From positions 100,167,858 to 100,231,857 of the forward strand of contig NC_044553.1 of the NCBI RefSeq assembly GCF_007565055.1: DNA of 64,000 nucleotides, written 5' to 3'. Source of the stretch: Rhinopithecus roxellana. Lineage: Eukaryota > Chordata > Mammalia > Primates > Cercopithecidae. The notes beneath the pieces are model-generated. The model worked only from the letters and a program-made list of their open reading frames with translations. It did not search any database and was not told where the DNA came from. The translations under genes were made by a program, and so were the position numbers. This document shows positions 11,925 to 22,879 of the stretch, one piece after another (the stretch's first letter is position 1; the number at the start of each line of letters is the position of its first letter).

Positions 11925-12380
11925 CATTCCTTGTTTTCTTTTTTCAGTAACTATTTGTGGCATACCCTCTATGTGTTAGATGCTGTGCTGGCTTCTGGGA
12001 ATAAGGTAGGGAATAAAATAAACATGGTCTTTGCCTTTGTGAAGCTTACAAACCAGAAGAAACAATTATTCATTGATTCAACATGTATTTATTGGGCAGC
12101 TACTATGTGCCAGACACTCTATAGCAGTAAAAACAATAGACAAGGGCAATGAGGTGGAAAAGGCTTGGTATGTTCCAGGAACTGAAGGTAGGCCAACACA
12201 ATAAATGGATTGGAGGGGGCCAAAGTGGAAGCAGAAAAGAGGCTATAGCAGGCATTTAGGTGAGAGACAATGGTGGCTGGAACTAGGACAGCGGCAGAAG
12301 AGATGGAGAGAAGGGAATGCATGTACAATGCACGTAGCTGATAGAACTCACAGGACACTCAGAGGGCACCCTCAGAAAAT
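11925..12380 (+). repeat. Ancient LINE 3'-region repeats, two adjacent copies
   Basis: Copy one (about 11925-12060): CTCTATGTGTTAGATGCTGT, GGGAATAAAATAAACATGG, GTGAAGCTTACAAACC. Copy two (about 12063-12380): TTCAACATGTATTTATTGGG, CTACTATGTGCCAGACACT, then AGGTGAGAGACAATGGTGGC. They share the same ancestral consensus order; I associate it with old L1M-type 3' UTRs, but the family is not certain. Confidence 0.5.
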
Positions 12381-12482
12381 TAAGGTTTTAACTTTGCTCA
12401 TCTCTTAAAGTCTGGTTCAAATATGATTTTTCAAAAAACCATTCCTGATAATTTACAGCTAAGAAAGACGCCTGTCTCTTTT

Positions 12483-12783
12483 CCTTTTTTTTTTTTTTTG
12501 AGACGATGTTTCACTCTGTCGTCCAGGCTGGAGTGCAGTGGCGCGATCTCAGCTCACTGCAAGCTCCACCTCCCGGGTTCACGCCATTCTCCTGTCTCAG
12601 CCTCCTGAGTAGCTGGGACTACAGGCGCCCGACACCGCGCCCAGCTAATTTTTTGTATTTTTAATAGAGACGGGGTTTCACCATGTTAGCCAGGATGGTC
12701 TCGATATCCTGACCTCGTGATCCGCCCGCCTCAGCCTCCCAAAGTGCTGGGATTACAGGCATGAACCACCGCGCCCAGCCACC
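12483..12783 (-). mobile_element. AluY with target-site duplication
   Basis: AluY-type complement (GCAAGCTCCACCTCCCGGG, ACGCCATTCTCCTG, AGCCAGGATGGTCTC). The 12-bp duplication CCTGTCTCTTTT flanks it at 12471-12482 and 12784-12795, showing ordinary L1-driven target-primed insertion. Confidence 0.95.
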
Positions 12784-12795
12784 CCTGTCTCTTTT

Positions 12796-14631
12796 ATCCA
12801 TCATATAGGTGCCTAGATTTATAGCCATCGTAACAAGTATATACTGACTTTATGTATAGTGACATTTGTCTTGACATTATCCTTTTCTAACAGCTTGTTA
12901 CCTTTTGAAATTCTCTTACATGCTTTTTTTTTTTTTTTTTTTCTTTGAAATCCTTAACTCTAATAAACAGAGGTCAGAAAACAATGAATGGGTTTGCTAC
13001 TGGTACTCTTTACTTGAGGATTTCACAATAGAAAATCAGTTCCATTACAACCTAGGATCACCTTTAAAGAGACAATTTGTCAGGACCCAAATCATATAAG
13101 AGAAACATAACTAGGTCTTCCAGAGTAAATAATTCTATTTCCTCTACAGCTTTTATCCTGAATGTCTTTTATTGGGAACTCAGAAAAGCCATCAGATAGC
13201 CCTAATCTAGTACAGGGTGATAGCACTAGGCAGACTTAAGAAAAAGAGGCTTTATTAACTTCATTTTGCTTTTTGCTTCATTTGCAGACCTTTATCATAA
13301 TTCCCTTGTCCTTGAACTCTCCCTTGGACATTACTCTTAACTTTAAAGAAAATAACTAGAATTGTTCCGGAGAATAATCTCATGAGTTTTCTGCAAGACA
13401 GTTTTAAAGTAGATGATACTAAATTTTCTTCCAGAAGCAACATTTTATCTTCCATTGAATCTTCATCTGTGTGATTTGCAAAGGTAGTCTTGAAATAATA
13501 TGATGGAAAAAGGGATATAGCTAGAGATGAGGCCAAAGAGAGATGGATCTTAACAGATTGGAACTAACTTTGAAAAGAGGAGAAAATTGATTTTGCATTG
13601 TGTCAAATATACTTGGAAACAGAAGGTGCAGTCTTTATCCCATGAGTATATTCGTCTTCATATATCACTAAGTACTTTGGGAAAAATGACTACTACCACA
13701 GAAATGCTTGTCATGTCAGATTTATCTAACGTGTTGTTTACTGCAGAGTTTTATTCTTCCTGGTCAGTGTGGCATATGAATCTGTCTTTTGTGTGTGTGT
13801 GTTTTTAAGGCCTTATCTTTGTCAAAAAATCAGTATTAAGGTCACAAAGTCTCTAGAGCAAACCTTGGAGAGAGGTGTGTATTGTTCCAGGTTGATTGCT
13901 ACTGGAATGTAGATGCAGGACTGCCTATTGTGAGATTAATGAAAAACATCACCTACCAATGCCCACATTACTTGGCGGTTTAGTCTGTCCATACTGGAGA
14001 GAAACAGAATTCAAAGAACAGCAAATAATACTTAAAGGGAATCATTGGAAATGATGAAATAATAGGACTTAAAAAAATAGAATTATAAAGGTTAGATCTG
14101 CAAAGAACTTACATACCGTTTAGTCCTGTCTTTTCATTTTACATAGAGTCACAAATCTGGACAAAATATCGCTTAGCCCAGAATCATTCCTCAGAATCAC
14201 CTACAGAGGGGCTTTAGGTGGTAAGTTCAGAGCTGGGCTAATACTCTGGCAGGGTCATGACTCCCTTTCTCATGTTCTTTGTGTCACACCGCTCTTCCTT
14301 GAAGCTGGAGCTATTACTGATTAGAACTAATTGTAAGGTGCCTCCTTGCCTAATTTGCATCCTGTCACTCCTTGCTGTATCTTCTCTGCTTTCTGGGAGT
14401 CTAACCCTCTCAGAGGATCACACATGCACCAGTTTGTGTTGCCTTCATCATAGTAATGCTCAGACCCGGAGAACCCTGGCCTTTCCTTCATCCATCAGTC
14501 TCCAGTCTGCTACAGTTGACAGTCTTCTCTGCTTGGTCAAATCCTGCTTCTGCCACAGAGCTTTCTCTGATTGCTTAGCCCTGACAGATTTTGATGGTTT
14601 CTGAATTTCTGAAAAGCTTATCATTTATAAC
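12796..14631. other. Single-copy-looking DNA with a poly(T) tract
   Basis: Contains an ~20-base T-run near 12922-12941 with no recognisable element attached. I looked for a matching flanking duplication and found none. No exon recognised. Confidence 0.4.
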
Positions 14632-14842
14632 AGTGGCTCCCAAGTCTTGCTAATCTTCAAAATTGACTTAAAATGCAGATTCTTGGGCCCTACCTTGAAG
14701 ATTCTTTTTTGGGCTAGGTCTGGAGTGGAGAATTCTACCTTAAAACAAACAAGTAAACACATACACACACACACACATACACACGCATGCACACACACAT
14801 GCTCCCAGGTGATTTTGATGAACAAATAGATTTGAGAACCAA
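14632..14842 (+). mobile_element. MER5A-type hAT (Charlie) MITE
   Basis: Terminal CAGTGGCTCCCAA and TTTGAGAACCAATG are degenerate inverted ends of MER5A. Internal AAATGCAGATTCTTGGGCC, TAGGTCTGGAGTGGAGAATT and CCCAGGTGATTTTGATGA match in order. A CA microsatellite has expanded inside it (14757-14801). Non-autonomous and long inactive. Confidence 0.85.
14757..14801. repeat. (CA)n microsatellite inside MER5A
   Basis: Interrupted ACAC run with TACAC, GCATGC interruptions. Confidence 0.9.
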
Positions 14843-15139
14843 TGATTAAAATACATAAAAATTTAGTTTGTCTTGTATGAAGTCACATGAAAACTTTTTT
14901 CACGTGAGTTTGTTTTATATATCAACCTGTAATGTGAACTGCAATGTGTTTGAAGATGGTGGGAATGGGGAAAGAGTGGTAGGGTCTGTTTGCAAAAGAA
15001 AGGTTGAGCTGCAAGTCCCTTGGAACAATAGCTACTGTATGTGGTAAGACAAGTCTCATGAAAACAAAAATGAAGCGAGATGCCTAAGGATATTTGTCTC
15101 CTTAGCTTCTTTTCTAAACACAGTAGCCACATGAATTTT

Positions 15140-15600
15140 TAAAAAGTATCAAGTCCAATCATGTCACTCCCTTGTTCAAAGTCTCCAATAGTTCTCATCA
15201 TACTTGGAGAAAATCTCATGTCCTTACTGTGGTTTCCAGAGCGATGCATGAACTGGCCCCTGGTCAGCCGTCTGACCCCGTTCCCTACATCTCTCCTCCA
15301 TGTCCTGTGCTCTTTTTTTGTTATTCTACAGGTGTATCAAGCAGGCTTCTGTCTTGGTGCCTTTTCACTTGTTCTTCCCTAAGCATTTGTGTGACTCGTA
15401 CCTTCTCTGTATTCACATCTCTGCTCAAAATGGCATCTCCTCAGAGAGACCTTCTTGATATCCTCTTTGAAATAGTTCCGGGCCTCTACCACCCACAGTA
15501 TTAATCTGGATTTGTTAATATCTATCTCTTCTACTAGAATGTGCACCCCTGGAAGGCAGGATATTTTTACCTTCCGGGGTGCATAGTCTAGTATGAGAGA
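15140..15600 (+). mobile_element. L2 ORF2 3' end and 3' UTR relic
   Basis: AATCATGTCACTCCCTTGTT (about 15157) followed by CAAAGTCTCCAATAGTTC matches the end of the L2 RT region. CATCTCTGCTCAAAATGGCA, CAGAGAGACCTTCTTGATA and CTAGAATGTGCACCCCTGG match the L2 3' part. Many indels; no coding potential. Confidence 0.65.
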
Positions 15601-15670
15601 CAGATTGCCTATTTTGCCCATTTTGTTTGCCTATTTTGTTTGCTCTCAGCTGCCCCTGGACCATACTAAT

Positions 15671-15765
15671 AAGAATAAAACAGATATGCACACCAACATG
15701 GCACAAGTATACATATGTAACAAACCTGCACGTTATGCACATGTACCCTAGAACTTAAAGTATAA

Positions 15766-15806
<41 letters not shown>

Positions 15807-15843
15807 AATAAAAAGAAAAGAAAAAAAAGAATAAAACAGATAT
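15671..15843 (+). mobile_element. Young 5'-truncated L1 (L1PA-type) with 17-bp target duplication
   Basis: The insert (15688-15826) is only the last ~80 bp of an L1PA-type 3' UTR (GTATACATATGTAACAAACC, CATGTACCCTAGAACTTAAA) plus a tail turned into an AAAT microsatellite (about 15766-15810). AAGAATAAAACAGATAT occurs on both sides (15671-15687 and 15827-15843) with no mismatch. The perfect duplication and L1PA 3' end indicate a comparatively recent insertion. Confidence 0.95.
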
Positions 15844-15929
15844 TTTCTGAATGAATACAGTTGACAATGTGTATTGATGATGGTGATACTGGGTTGGAAG
15901 ATTGAAGAAATGACAATAAGAAAACTTTA

Positions 15930-16201
15930 TACCCCAGCACTTTAGGAGGCTGAGGTGGGTGGATCACCTGAGGTCAGGAGTTGGACACCAGTCTGGCCAA
16001 CATGGTGAAACCCTGTCTCTGCTAAAAATACAAAAATTAGCTGGGCACGGTGGTGCATGCCTGTGGTCCCAGCTACTCAGGAGGCTGAGGCCGGAGAATC
16101 ACTTGAACTTGGGAGGTGGAGGTTGCAGTTAGCCGAGATCACACCATTGCACTCCAGCCTGGGCAGCAAAAGTGAAACTCTGTCTCAAAAAAAAAAAAAA
16201 A
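15930..16201 (+). mobile_element. Alu SINE (AluS-like), 5'-truncated
   Basis: Begins at CCCCAGCACTTTAGGAGGC, lacking the first ~25 bases, and ends in a 15-base A-tail. Both monomers are present. Confidence 0.95.
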
Positions 16202-17208
16202 GCTTTAAGAAGTAAGAAACGGCTTTAAAGATGAAGGACAATTAAGTTTTAAGTTGGAAATAGAGTACACAGTCTACATAGGTCAAGGATAAACTCAAAG
16301 GCCTTTGGCTTTAGTAGGCCCTCTGAAAGGGTGAAGTCACCAGTGTAAGATGTTAGGCAGTGGTGAGGATTCTGGTGGGCTGGGCGGTGTATCCTGGCAT
16401 AAAGGTATTCAAATCTATTAACAAAAAATCAGAAACACTGTGCTGGCCTAAAAGAGACTTCTAAATGTAGAGCAGGATTCTGCTCCAGCTGTCAGTTTGT
16501 AGCTGCTGATAGCATACAAATTCTATGAAAATGAATTGTGGTCCTTCCAATTACTTGTTATAAATGTAAAAATACCTATTATAAGTCACAGAAAGTGCAC
16601 TAAGTGAGGAAGTTTGGCCTTTTGGACTCTGGAAGAGTCTCTGTAGCTTTAAACTAACGAGTTAACTGTTGTAGGCTTCAAGTTATTCACTCCTTGGCTG
16701 TAGATTAAAAAAAAGTCACCCTCTGGGTTACAGACAGAAAAATGTTTTTAATTCCCTAAAGATGACTCATAAAATTAAAAATAATTGATACAATATAAAG
16801 CATTTGAACTGTTAGGAAAAAGTAGCTGTATGCATGTATTTTATTTATTCTCTTTTATTCTGCCAAAAGAAAAGCAGATGTACCTTCAGCCAAATCTTTC
16901 ATTTTAATCCATGTCCTATCCGTGAGTAATGCATAATGAATATATTGATGAATTACTATGCAAGCTGAGAAGCTGCATGCTGGCTTGCTCGAGGATTCAA
17001 TTAAAATGGAGCAACATTATTTGTAACAATCAAATGTTGTTTTGAATAAGTAATTCAAGTAAACAATGCAATTAGTAAAAAGTGATGATGATAAACTTGA
17101 GTAGGGGAAATTCTTATATATAGCTTAAATATAATTTTGGAATTTATAAAATAATAGTTTGTTGGAATGGAAAAGTTTATGCTGGAATTAATAATAAATT
17201 TCTGAAGA
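16202..17208. other. Single-copy-looking DNA with a conserved-element candidate
   Basis: No repeat recognised. The 16860-17095 block is discussed in findings. Confidence 0.45.
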
Positions 17209-17210
17209 AA

Positions 17211-17342
17211 TCTTTTTAGTTTGCAATACTTACCTAACCTTCTTTGATACTTCAGGCTGTTCTTTTACTTGGCTAAGAAGTTCTTTTAGTTTGCAATACT
17301 TATCTGACTTTCTTTGCTAATACAGGCTGTTCTTGCCCTGCA
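17211..17342. repeat. 70-bp imperfect tandem duplication
   Basis: TTTTAGTTTGCAATACTTA occurs at an offset of exactly 70 bases (copies begin 17211 and 17281). Similarity continues through TTCTTTG and CAGGCTGTTCTT. The second copy runs into the LTR at 17321, so the duplication overlaps the LTR terminus. Confidence 0.8.
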
Positions 17343-17803
17343 ATAGAGAAATCCCTAAGACTGGGTAATTTAGAAAGAAAAGAGGTTAATTGGCTCACAG
17401 TTCTGCAGGGTGTAAAGGAAGTGTGGTGCTGGCATCTGCTTGGCTTCTGGGTTGGCCTGAGGGAACTTTTACTCATGATGGAAGATGAAGCGGGAGCATA
17501 TGCTCCACATGGTGAAAAGAGGAGTGAGAGCGAGAGCGAGAATGAGAGAGAGAGAGAGAGAGAACAAGAGAGAGAGAGACAAAGAGAGAGGGAGAGCATA
17601 GGGGGAGGGGGCCATACACTTTTAAATGACCAGATCTTGTGTAAACGCATAGCAAGATCTCACTTATCACCAAGGAAATGGCCCAAGTCATTCATGAGCG
17701 ATCCACCCCATGATCCAAACACCTCCCACCAGGCCCTACCTTTAACACTGGGGATTACAATTCAACATGAGATATGGGCAGGGACAAACATGCAAACTAC
17801 ATT
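17321..17803 (-). mobile_element. Solo MaLR LTR (same group as 5016-5414)
   Basis: Contains AAGACTGGGTAATTTAGAAA, TTGGCTCACAGTTCTGCAG, CATCTGCTTGGCTTCTGGG, TTTTAAATGACCAGATCTTG, ACCTCCCACCAGGCCC and TTCAACATGAGATATGGGC in the same order as the copy at 5016. The terminus at the left is degenerate. An internal GA-rich tract (17524-17597) lengthens it. Confidence 0.85.
17524..17597. repeat. (GA)n purine tract within LTR
   Basis: Imperfect GAGAGA run, an expansion of the short purine run normally present at this LTR position. Confidence 0.9.
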
Positions 17804-18828
17804 GAGGTGTAATAAAATTTTAATCTTTTTATAGTGCTATAATTCATGTTAGTGTGAAAGACTGTCCCTGTGCAATAGACAGGTCTAGAGCTAATATAAA
17901 AGTTTGGACTATATCTATACCATATTAAATAACTGAATGAAAAACATTCCAGGAAAACATTCATATAGTACAGCTAACAAATCAAACATCCATTTGTTTT
18001 GAATGGTCTGGATGTTTCTAGTATCTGAATAACAGTTCCTATTTTGATAATTTGCTATCATGTTATACGCTGCTTCTGGGATAACATTTAGTTCAACTTC
18101 AAGGGAAAATGCGATTTTCATTGTTATTGTTTGGGTGGGAGAATTATGGGAGCTAATGTTTTTATGAGCTAAAAAGAAACTCAGAGAAGGAAACTTATCT
18201 CCCAACTGATCAAGTATAGGATTCTGGAGTTTGGATGGCTTCTAGACCTCATAACTGCCCCCAGCAAGTTCCTCTCAATGTCTAAGCTAAGGTTATGTTG
18301 CTCTGGTTTAAATATTTTCCTGTTTCTCTTGTTAGCGGAGGTAGAAACTTTATAGTCAGTTATTATTATTATTTTTTTCACATTTTAGAAACATTTGAAA
18401 AACTTTACAAATGACAAAGGAAGATCTCAATTGCATTGCTTGTTGCTCCTGTCCCTTTGCTGCTTCGAGGTAGCCTGGTGGTGAAAACATCTCTCATATA
18501 AAAACTTCAGTGGAAATCTTGACTTTCTTAATCTTATTAGTGAAGGCTGAAATAAATGTTGTCCTCCAAAAATGTAAATAGCTAATTCAACTGGTTATTC
18601 AAAATTTTGATAACTGGTTGATTATTCTTTCAACCATCATTTACTGGTAACTACCATGTGCTGGGTACCTCCTATAGACATGTGTTATAAGCACACATAA
18701 GTATTTCTTGTTTCTGAGGAACTTGTCTATCTTTATATGATGACATGATTCACCAGATCTCATAACCCTTCTTTATGGGTCTTAAGGTAGAAAATATCAG
18801 TTGTATATGTCTTGAGCAAAAGACAGAT
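17804..18828. other. Single-copy-looking DNA
   Basis: No confident element. A weak old-repeat trace lies near 18635-18700 (TTTACTGGTAACTACCATG). Confidence 0.4.
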
Positions 18829-18895
18829 ATAGTTGACTCTTGAATGGCCTGTGTTTAAACTGCGTGGGTCTACTTATACATAAATTTTATTTTTT

Positions 18896-19721
18896 GGAGG
18901 TTTTTTAAAAAATACTAATTTTAACTTTTATTTTAGAATCAGAGGCTACATATGCAGGTTTATTACATGAGTTTATTGCATGATGCTGAGGTTTGGGCTA
19001 TGAATGATCCTGTCCCTCAGGTAGTGGTCATAGTATCCAATAGGTAGTTTTTCAGCTCTTGCACCATTCCCTCTCTCCTCCCTCTAGTAGTCCCCAGTGT
19101 CTATTTGAATTTTTATTATTATTTTTTATTGTTTTGAGACAGAGTCTTTCTGTGTCACCCAGGCTGGAGTGCAGTATTGCGATCTCGGCTCACTGCAACC
19201 TCCAGTGCTTCAGCCTTCCGAGTAGCTGGGACTACAGGCACGCGCTGGTTAATTTTTTATATTTTAGTAGAGATGGGGTTTCATCATATTGGTTAGGCTG
19301 TTCTCTAACTCCTGACCTCAGGTGATCAACCCACCTCGGCCTCCCAAAGTGCTGAGATTAGAGTTGTAAGCCACTGTGCCCGGCCCCCAGTTCTACTGTT
19401 CCTTTCTTTATGTCTATGTGTTCCCAATGTTTAGTTCCCACTTATAAGTGAGAACATGTGGCATTTATTTTCTTTGGGGTGTATAACTGGTAATGGGATT
19501 GCTGGGTCAAATAGTAAGTTTTGTTTTAAGTTCTTTGCTAAATCTCCAAACTGCTCTCCACAGTGGCTGAACTAATTTGCATTCCCATCAACAATGTATA
19601 ATTGTTCTCTTTTCTCTGCAGCCTTGCCAAGATCTGTTATTTTTTGACTTTTTAATAATAGCCATTCTGGCTGGTATGAGATGGTATCTCATTGTGGTTT
19701 TGATTGCATTCTCGGGTGATT
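18896..19721 (-). mobile_element. L1-D: L1 3' fragment (L1PB/L1MA type)
   Basis: The complement of the L1 3' UTR (AACTTTTATTTTAGAATCAG, GATGCTGAGGTTTGGGC, CCAATAGGTAGTTTTTCAGC) and the ORF2 C-terminus (AACTGGTAATGGGATTGCTG, ATCTCCAAACTGCTCTCCAC). 5'-truncated at about 19721. It is inserted in the Tigger element and split by an Alu. Confidence 0.9.
19106..19384 (-). mobile_element. Alu inserted in L1-D
   Basis: GAGACAGAGTCTTTCTGTGT to GTGCCCGGCC, with a deletion of ~30 bases in the first segment. The L1 sequence CCCCAGT-TCTA-T is repeated on both sides (about 19092-19105 and 19385-19397), an old target duplication. Confidence 0.9.
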
Positions 19722-20285
19722 AGTATACATGAATTTGCTTCTGCCTTTGCCACCCCTGAGACAGCAAGACCAACAACCCCTTCTCTTCCTCTTCAGCCTA
19801 CTCACTGTGAAGATGATGAGGGTGAAGACCTTTATGATGATCTACTTCCACTTGATGAATAGTAAGTATATTTTTTACTTACAATTTTCTTAACATTTTC
19901 TTTTCTCTAGATTATCTTGTAAGAATACTGTACATAAGTACATGCAACATACAAAATATGTTAGTTGACTGTTTATGTTATAGGTAAGGCTTCCAGTCAA
20001 CAGTAGCTATTAGTAGTTAAGTGGACTTTTGACTACATTCATGGCCAGCACCCATCACCCCCACATTGTTCAACAGTCAACTATATATTTTTTAATGAAT
20101 ACTCTTAAATTACATGTGTAATTAGGTTTACTTCTTTGAGTTGGTTGCTAGGAAGCTCAGAGTCAAAATTGTGGCCCATATCTAATAAAGGGTGCAAGAT
20201 CTATGCATGCATCTTGGATGAAAACTTTATCCCTGCATTATATTTTCCCCATCCTCATTTTATGATTTTATCATAAATTCTTTGC

Positions 20286-20333
20286 TATTTTTATTAGAGT
20301 TTTCCAGAGAACTCGAATAGATGTTTATATCTG

Positions 20334-20384
<51 letters not shown>

Positions 20385-20790
20385 GTCTATCCATCCATCC
20401 ATCCATCTATCTACCTATCTAATCTGTCATCTATTTATTCTAAAGAATTTGCTCATACAATTGTTGAGCCTTACAAGTCCAAAATCTGCAGGGTAGGCCA
20501 GCAGGCTGGAGAGCCAGGAAAGTGTTGGTGTTGCAGTTTGAGTGAGAAGGCTCTCTGCTGGCAGAATTCCCTCTTTTTTGGTGGTAGTCAGTCTTTCATA
20601 TTAAAACTTCTAACTGGATGAGGCCCCCAGATAATATGGAGAATAATCTGCTTTACTCAAAGTCTCCTAATTAAAATATTAATCTCATGTGAAAAACACC
20701 TTCACAAAAATATTTAAAATAATGTTTGACCAAATATAACTGGGTACAGTGGTCCGGTTCAGTTGATACATAAAATTAATCATCATAGTA
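20286..20790 (+). repeat. Ancient repeat of unresolved family
   Basis: I recognise a common mammalian repeat: AGAGTTTTCCAGAGAACTCG, ACAAGTCCAAAATCTGCAGG, AGGCTGGAGAGCCAGGAAAG, CTGCTTTACTCAAAGTCTCC and AATAATGTTTGACCAAATAT in that order. I cannot name the family with confidence. It hosts the TATC microsatellite. Confidence 0.65.
20331..20422. repeat. (TATC)n microsatellite with CATC variants
   Basis: About 22 tetranucleotide units: uninterrupted TATC, then a TCCA block, then degenerate units. A likely length-polymorphic locus. Confidence 0.97.
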
Positions 20791-20800
20791 TGTTATGCAT

Positions 20801-21084
20801 TTTTTTTTTTTGGAACATGGTCTCACTCTGTCACCCAGTGCAGTGGCATGATCTCACCTCACTACAGCCTCCGCCTTCCGGGTTCAAGCGATTCTCCTGC
20901 TTCAGCCTCCCAAGTAGCTGGGATTACAGATGTGTACCACCATCCTCTGCTAATTTTTGTATTTGTAGAGATGGGGTTTTGCCATATTTGTCAGGCTGGT
21001 CTCGAACTCCTGACCTCAAGTGATCCACCTGCCTCGGCCTCCCAAAGTGCTGGGATTACAGGCCTGAACCACTGCACCCAGCCA
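20801..21084 (-). mobile_element. Alu SINE (AluS-like) with target duplication
   Basis: Poly(T) to GCACCCAGCC. TTATGCAT followed by T-run occurs at 20793-20800 and 21085-21092. Lacks ~10 bases of the GGCTGGAGTGCAG block. Confidence 0.95.
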
Positions 21085-21554
21085 TTATGCATTTTTATAA
21101 CCCTCCTTCAAGTCTTTCTTGAAACAAAGGAGGGTATAGAACATACCTAAAGTAAAATATGGTTTTCCTTTTTAGTAATTTATGAAATATATGGTGTTAT
21201 CTTTATTTTAGCCCCAATATTGTATCATTCGAGATGGCCATTTCTTCGTCACTCTGGCATTGAAGAGCTATATGTAGCCTAAGGTTTGCAAGCCAACTGT
21301 CCTGGGCAAGTCAAACAGATGCTTCTACTTAGGCCTTCCAGTGGATATGCCTCTCTCTGGAAGTTTAAAAAAATCTGAATATTGCCTGTGTAAGTAAGTA
21401 ATAAGTAAACAGGTAAACTTCAATTCTGTAGTTGTCGCAGTTTAAGACTCTTGATTGCAATTATTGGAAATACATCTCTAGTTCCTTAAGCAAGAAGGGA
21501 GTTTATTAGAAGGATTCAAAGTTAGAGTGGCATGTGCTTTTAGAAACTAAAGAG

Positions 21555-21839
21555 GCTGAAGGTGGTGGCTCATGCCTGTTATTCCAGCACTTTGGGAAGC
21601 CAAGGAGTTTGAGACCTGCTTAAGCAATGTAGTGAGACTCTGTCTTTACAAAACCAGAAAAATTAGCTTGGTGTGGTGGCATGTGCTGGTAGTCCTAGCT
21701 ACTTGGGAGGCTGGTGTGGGAGGATCGCTTGAGCCTGGGAGGTAGCGGCTGCAGTGAGCTGTGATCGTGCCACCACACTCCAGCCTGGATGACAGAGTGA
21801 GCCCTGTCACAAACAAACAAACAAACAAACAACCCAAAT
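21555..21839 (+). mobile_element. Old Alu (AluJ-like) with 10-bp duplication
   Basis: GGTGGTGGCTCATGCCTG, an internal deletion after CACTTTGGGAAGCC, and a tail decayed to (CAAA)n at about 21811-21832. AACTAAAGAG flanks it at 21545-21554 and 21840-21849. Confidence 0.92.
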
Positions 21840-21849
21840 AACTAAAGAG

Positions 21850-22576
21850 AAACACATAATACACAAAAAGCTTAGAAGTGAATTATATACTGTGATTATA
21901 AAATTATTATTTATTATCTCATAAAAGATTATTAAGTATCTCATAGCAATTAGCATATTTTTCTTTATATCTAACCTAAATCCCTGCTGCTGAGATCCAA
22001 ACAGTTCTCTTTCTGCCTATTAGCAGAAAGACAAACTTTTCAGTCAAGGGCAGGAAGCATATTTTGGTCAGGTGTCTACTACCAGGCTAAGAGGCTGTGG
22101 CCAGGACAGTAGGGTCTACAGTAGAAATATAGCTTGTGGGGCCTGTCTGTGTTGTGTTTATGTGGTGGGGTGTGGGGAAGAGGAGAGAGAGACAGAGATG
22201 TGGGGAGAGAAAGGTAGTAAAGTAGGCTATTTCTCAGTAAACAGATGCTTGGGCCAGGTAGATACCATAAACCTTGTCTATTACGGTTTTTCTTAAATAA
22301 TTGGTGGTTTCAAGCCTCTTAGAATAATAATAAAGAAGAAAGTCAGAATATTAAGGTAGGGAGGTATTCTTGAAAGATTTACTAGTCAATCTCTTCATCC
22401 AGCTTCCTTAAAAGCATTATTACTAAAAAGTTGTGTGTACTTATTGTGAGAGTACAAGAGTAGCAACATACAATATGAAGCATAAAACTTCCCCCTTGTC
22501 AATGTTGGCTCCCACATCACAAAATCCCAGTGCCATTCACTAGCGGTTAAATGCTCAGTTTGGTAGGTAGCCATCA
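21850..22576. other. Single-copy-looking DNA
   Basis: No element or exon recognised. A GA/GT-rich stretch at about 22140-22215 is low-complexity. Confidence 0.45.
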
Positions 22577-22879
22577 GATTTTTTTTTTTTTTTTTTGAGA
22601 TGGAGTTTTGCGGTTGTTGCCTAGGCTGGAGTTCAATGGCGTGACCTCAGCTCACCGCAACCTCTGCCTCTCGGGTTCAAGTGATCCTTCTGCCTCAGCC
22701 TGCGGAGTAGCTGGGATTACAGGCATGTGCCACCACGCCTGGATAATTTTTTTGTATTTTTAGTAGAGACGGAGTTTCTCCCTGTTGGTCAGGCTGGTTT
22801 CGAACTCCCGACCTCAGGTGATCTGCCTACCTCGGCCTCCCAAAGTGTGGGATTACAGGTATGAGCCACTGTGCCCGAC
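22577..22879 (-). mobile_element. Alu SINE (AluS-like)
   Basis: Poly(T), GAGATGGAGTTTTGCGGTTG, TTTTAGTAGAGACGGAGTTT and GTGCCCGACC; both monomers present. Confidence 0.95.

Larger units (their letters stand above)
18829..20084 (+). mobile_element. Tigger/MER2-family DNA transposon, split by an L1
   Basis: The 5' end at 18829-18895 reads AGTTGACTCTTGAATGGCC then AAACTGCGTGGGTCTACTTA, matching MER2/Tigger1. The 3' part (19722-20084) has TTATCTTGTAAGAATACTGT, CAAAATATGTTAGTTGACTG, AAGGCTTCCAGTCAACAGTA and ACATTGTTCAACAGTCAACT, ending in the inverted terminus. Before this, 19740-19862 encodes an acidic tail, including EDDEGEDLYDDLLPLDE followed by a stop, which fits the C-terminus of a Tigger (pogo-type) transposase. 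The copy is thus a deletion derivative keeping more coding sequence than MER2. L1-D (18896-19721) interrupts it. Confidence 0.85.

Noticed and set aside
12922..12941. Poly(T) as a possible second retrocopy end
   Set aside because: No flanking direct repeat or transcript-like boundary found downstream.
17421..17834. 137-codon frame with Arg/Glu repeats
   Set aside because: Translation of the GA tract inside a MaLR LTR.
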